From positions 248,001 through 312,000 of the forward strand of contig JAMXBD010001386.1 of the NCBI GenBank assembly GCA_024138025.1: 64,000 nt of DNA. The letters run 5' to 3'. The notes beneath the pieces are model-generated. The model had not been told where the DNA came from and did no database searches. It saw only the letters and a program-made list of their open reading frames with translations. Source of the DNA: Combretum micranthum (Eukaryota > Streptophyta > Magnoliopsida > Myrtales > Combretaceae). Of the stretch, positions 59,440-64,000 are shown piece after piece. Within the stretch, counting starts at the first letter, position 1, and each line of letters opens with the position of its first letter. The translations under genes and the position numbers were made by a program.

Positions 59440-60866
59440 GTCGAATCCAACAAAATTAAATAACCTACTCTTAAAATTTTGTAAATAGTAGTGAGCAGGA
59501 TCGTCTCCACAGGGACTAGGGAAAATCTATCTCTATTTCACTAATCAGCAAAAGAGAAGAAAAATTGAGGGTTTTGTATGAACGATTATTTAGAAAATAA
59601 TTTATTTCTAAAACTAGCAAATACGTTTATTAATGTAAATTCAACAGCAACAAGTTCTAACCAAAGAATTATCACGGTTCAATTCATAGAGATGATCATT
59701 GATGCAAAAATTGTTATTCTAATTCATGAATAAATTGGTTATGACTTTCAACAAGCTCTGAAAATCTATCTCTCCTTAGAGTATTGATAATCAAGATACG
59801 ATTTTTAATTATTCCCTTATTGATTAGACAACCCTAAATAAGCTCTTAAGATTTAATCTGTCAATAGCATTAATAATTAGAGAGACTACCAATTCTAATC
59901 AATAGATCAAAAGCATGAACTATTTAAATTAGATCATAAATCACCTTAACATAAATCAATCACTTATTCTGCAACCAATCATGTTATTGTATTACTTATA
60001 TTGGAACAATCAAACAATTACGGATTTGACGTTCTAAACAACAATAATTGCTTTGTCAATCAAACAGATAGGCCTAATTCGTAATGACCAATCAAAACAA
60101 TTTTAACAATTCAAATAGATGAAATATGAATACTCATAAATAGAATAAACTCAATAGATCAATTGGATCTCACAATCTTCGATGAATTGATCCCGTAATA
60201 ATCCTTGGCTAGACTGAGTAATTAGTTACTCATGATCAAAGAAAACAAAAGCTAGGGTTTCTTGAGAGTAAAAAGAACAAGAACAATCAATAATGAATAA
60301 TGAATGAATAAATCCCCCTTTTCTCTCTCCTACTTCTTTATATATATGAGATAAACATCAGATATAAAGAGTATTTTTCGCATAAAAGATGGCTGGAGAC
60401 ATGTCGCAACAAGGCTGGCAGCCATTAATCACGAAACAAGTGGTGCACGTGATGGCCGGCGGCCATGATTCTCCCAGTGCGGCCATTCTTCTAAAAAGAT
60501 GGCTGGTATTGATTCTCCTCTTATGGCTGGCAGCTTTGGGTGTTCTGGACGAGTTTTGAACCTTGTATATCCTCCAAATGTGTTTGCTATTGCTATAGTT
60601 CATGAGAAAACTAATAGTAATGATAGCAAATCATCCCGAGTTTGGAATGAAATTGTGAGTACTTATGCATTCCATTGAAAGTGATATTGATCCATGAAGC
60701 TTGTTACAAACTCATGCCTAATTTGCCAAATCGTTCCATTTGCTTTATAAAACCTGAAACACGACATTAAACTTGATTAAGTATCAATTCTTTTGGATTT
60801 CTATAAAATCAATAATAGAATTAACATATTTTACTCAATAAAAATTGAGTATATTCCGTCTTAACA
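59440..60866 (-). mobile_element. Athila-type Ty3 3' LTR
   Basis: In minus orientation the LTR starts TGTTAAGACGG at 60866, directly after a purine tract. It shows family landmarks ('gtctccacagggacta' near 59502, 'aaagctagggtttcttgag' near 60250, GC-richer 'ggcggccatg' region near 60455-60520). The left end is approximate. Confidence 0.75.
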
Positions 60867-60880
60867 AATTCCCCCACACC
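60867..60880 (-). promoter_or_regulatory. Polypurine tract of the Athila-type element
   Basis: The minus strand reads GGTGTGGGGGAATT, next to the LTR. It is preceded by GCTTGAGGACAAGCAATGG, the sequence that regularly stands before the 3' LTR of plant Athila/Tat elements. Confidence 0.85.
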
Positions 60881-62490
60881 TGAACCATTGCTTGTCCTCA
60901 AGCAAAATAATGAAAAACAGTAATGAAATCTGTCATAGGAAATGCAATTTTCCATTTTTTTCAATTTCAAGCATCTTCCTTTGATTTTGATTGATAACTT
61001 GCAATTTAAGCACCCATCGCTCTAACCATACCGATCACATGTAATCAGGTTACAAAGATCAAAATTCAATAGCTAATCTAAACAAAACAAACTTTAATCC
61101 ACATATTTAGCAAAAGATTTTTCTGTTCAAAAGGAAACACTCAATCCTATAAAGAAAAACACCCATTTAAACTTCACTGGATATTTACCAAATATATACT
61201 CCCAACAACACAAAGTAAAAGCATGTGGTATCAACTCCTTGCTTAGATTTTCTCCATGTTTATTATAAGCCTTGTTTTTATTGGTGTTTCTGCATTCTTT
61301 TTCTTTTTGCCAATTCAAGCATATTTTGAGCCTTCAGAGTTGGTTCTCTGGACGGGTTTTTGTCCGCTTCTTTTCAGCTCTTTATTCCTTTTTTTTTTTT
61401 CAAAGCTCATATATTGAACTTTTGCCTTTCCTTCCTTATCGTTATAGTGAGTTCATTGAGTTGGTTCATCCCGGGCTCGTCACCCAAGTAACCAGGTTTT
61501 AAAGGGACCCCTAAGAACTCTCTCTCACTCTAACATTCAAGTTTGGATACTCATAACTCAATTGCTTAAGTTAGCGGAGTAGTGGCTATGCTTGTTTCTT
61601 TACTCTGAATGCAATACACATATAAGACTTTTTTATCACGGATCACTAAGTAAAAAGTATCATTTATCTCTTTTACTGAATGTTAAAGAAAATTCTTTAA
61701 AAAGAACTTAAAAAGAGTATACACATGCTAACTTTTTCCTAGAAGTGAACCTGTTTATTTTTCACAAAAAGGACTCGTCTTACTCTTAAATTTCCAAGTC
61801 TAAAGCTAAATACACAGTAAATTTGTTTGTTAAAGATTTTGCTACTTAATTTTTACCAAGTAATCCCATTACAACAGTTGGTGATTAGGGTGCCTTCACA
61901 ATTCAATCTCCATTTTTTTTTAGATGCTATCAAAGAGAATATTTGGCATAACCTCTAGATTTCATAAGTTTTTTTTTTGAAAAATTTGCAAATATTTGGC
62001 CTGAAATTGCCATGTATATCTTAAGGACAACATTTCAACAATTTACAATGTGGGTACAAGCAATTCAGATCAATTCAGATATCCTCGATATGCAAATTAT
62101 AGCCAGATTTCATATATCAACAGACAGTAATACTCAATTCTCCTCATATATCTCATCCCTTCCCCCCACACCTATTTTGAACAGTGTCCTCACTGTTCCT
62201 AATTCATCTCAGAGGAAAGAAAAGAAAATAGGTAAAGGAAAAGGATGAACGATACTTCCCTGGATTTTCGCACGATATAGGAGCAAATGTGAGTTCCATG
62301 GGCAATGCAGATCAGGTCATGTGAATCTGTGGTCAGTTGAATACAAAAGGAAAGAAATGACAAAGACAAGGTCAATCATTATTTACAAATCATCATAAGT
62401 CTACCCATAGGAATGGGTGCTTAATCGAATACACAGTAGCTGCAAAACAAAATTCACGGTAAGTAGCAGATAAAGTAGCTAGCAGGAACT
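60881..62490 (-). other. 3' untranslated region of the Athila-type element
   Basis: It lies between the end of the env-position ORF and the polypurine tract, with no coding sequence. Long 3' untranslated regions are usual in Athila elements. Confidence 0.6.
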
Positions 62491-63645
62491 CTAGCTATCA
62501 GCCTCAGGGTTGCTATCCTCTTCACTGGAGGTCTGGTACTGAAACTCCGGGATATCTGTGGAGGTACTGCATGTAAAAGCGGACTTGAGCATTTGGAACA
62601 AGGTGGTCCTGAACTTTTTGTTCTTTTTCCGCTCCGTCTTATTCCTTTCTCGCTCTTTTTTGTTCTCCTCTCTAAGATCCTTGATCTCTTTCAGTAGCTG
62701 GTCGTATGAACTCGCAGGAGGAGTAGTCCGGGATGTGGATGGCCTACTTGGGAGCCATCTCAAGGGCCTCGATCTCTTCAGCTTGATCAGTCCTGTTGGG
62801 CCCCTTGGATAATCCCCATAATCTGAAAGGGGCATCAGATATCATTTTGCAAGGGATGCCCTCATCTCCCTCAGGCTCTCGGAAGATACCCATCCCTTTC
62901 AGTAGAGCTGTGATATAGCCCCCACAAAGGATGACTTTGGTCCTTGTATCCGTGCTTTGTTTATCCAAATAATTGCACCTCCACGCCCAAGTCAATTCTG
63001 TGGCCAGTGGTCAAGCTATAAAGATAAAACATATCAGAGTTGGTGACCTTACTGTGGCTGGTCTTCTTACCACTGATGGTATGAGCTATAATGTGATGAA
63101 GTAATTTGTGTGCCGTAGCTGGGAATCGGTGGCGTGAGATTTGGACGGTTCAAATGGCTCGGTGCTTGGAGCTATAAGCTGAAGCCAGAATTTTGAAGGA
63201 TTCATATCAGCGGGCCAGGAGTTGGGTAATGCCATGGCAGTTTGTGGATCATCATAGAATCCTAGCAGTATCCCACACGCTTCACATCAACCCTTGACTT
63301 CTCCATATACCTGGAATTGCATAAAAGTGGCGTGGTCCTCTTTCTCCATCGTCAGAGTTGACAGGAACTCTATGGTTATATCCCGGTAGGCTGGTTCTTT
63401 GATTGAGAAAAGTGTGAACCAAGTTCGATCCTGGACAGTTTGTGGTAGCAAATCTACCAGCCCATAAAGATCCAGTACAGTCCAGTCTAAATATTGATAT
63501 TCATGAGTTCCATACCCCTCAACTTCTTCTTTCTCGCCTTGGCAAATTCCCTATTCGAAATGAGGTCTGGTTGTGGTGCTCTAGAGGAAGATGCTTCAGC
63601 GGTCTTAGACTTCTTTTTCTGGGGTGGAAGTTTTTTTGGCGGCAT
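62491..63645 (-). pseudogene. Athila-type extra ORF in env position
   Basis: The start is the ATG at 63645 (MPPKKLPPQKKKSKTAEASS). After a frame change near 63530 the reading continues DLYGLVDLLPQTVQDRTWFT and YRDITIEFLSTL, then LGFYDDPQTAMALP and MNPSKFWLQL. Further on come KVILCGGYITALLKGMGIFR and SDAPFRLWGLSKGP, and a last frame with a coiled-coil of Lys/Glu (EIKDLREENKKERERNKTER), ending at 62491. These pieces follow the plant-specific Athila ORF that sits between pol and the 3' LTR, of unsettled function. At least two frameshifts and one stop break it. Gag-pol should lie beyond the window's right edge. Confidence 0.75.
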
Positions 63646-64000
63646 CCCTACATCAAATGTTTGAGTTTAGCATAAAGGGAATGCAAAGTGGATGCAAATA
63701 TAGGTTACTGTTCGGTGTGTGATAGTGTCCTTTGTGAAAATAGATTAATAGAACAACTAAGAACCAGGACAGGAACAATGGATAGTTCATGGCAATTCAT
63801 AATCACACACAACAATATCAATGATAACATGTGATCTCAAAGCAGGCCTTGCAATAGGTTTGCCTAAGTAATTCAGAACAAATTATCATCCATGAACAGT
63901 AACTGAAGGAACAATGATTTACACTGGCAATACAAACTCAAAGCTGGCAGCCTAGACTAAGCAGCTAGTATTTGACCGTTAGAGGAGAGTTTTTCAAATT
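63646..64000 (-). other. Leader of the Athila env-position ORF
   Basis: No coding sequence is recognised. By position it is the pol-to-ORF spacer of the Athila-type element, cut by the window end. Confidence 0.4.

Overview
This is nuclear DNA of a flowering plant, most likely a eudicot: two protein genes with plant-type GT-AG introns sit at the edges of a long AT-rich tract filled with nested plant LTR retrotransposons (Copia, Athila-type and Tekay-type Ty3 elements, a gag-protease-only element), solo LTRs and hAT-type miniature transposons. I cannot name the species. I see no bacterial, organellar, rRNA or tRNA genes.

Gene 1 (78-6457, +) is a six-exon CAF2-like gene, a chloroplast CRM-domain factor for group II intron splicing. 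Exons 2-6 read cleanly, but exon 1 has two frame breaks, so it is either a recent pseudogene or carries assembly errors. Gene 2 (51673-54733, -) is an intact six-exon gene for the beta subunit of the signal recognition particle receptor (266 aa); every splice junction fits.

From 8.4 to 29.5 kb lie old nested elements. A decayed minus-strand Copia element (about 10.8-17.2 kb, LTR pieces to about 20.06 kb) carries a truncated LTR, a 1,855-bp solo LTR (target-site duplication ATGCT), a pure 69-nt poly-G run and an Athila-type LTR. A 5.6-kb solo LTR (20265-25871, ATATT on both sides) follows, then an Athila-type fragment with a 244-bp tandem duplication.

The core is a Tekay-like chromovirus at 29556-44344 with 2.8-kb LTRs and a GTATA duplication. 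It sits 12 bp from the end of an Athila-type LTR, which itself lies in a Copia gag. It was later hit by a 3.7-kb solo LTR in gag (ACTGC) and a 642-bp hAT-type element in RNase H (CTCGAATG), and has two in-frame stops and one frameshift in pol. The same Copia gag also received a 3.4-kb element with 0.8-kb LTRs that codes only for gag and protease (44508-47907, TTAAC). A second hAT-type miniature element lies at 49465-49920 (GCTTGCAC).

The right end (58.2-64 kb) holds an antisense LTR fragment of the large solo-LTR family and the 3' end of an Athila-type element with its extra, env-position ORF. The most unusual structure I found is an array of short stem-loops in the Tekay LTRs: a constant ten-base centre with arms that differ between copies but stay self-complementary.
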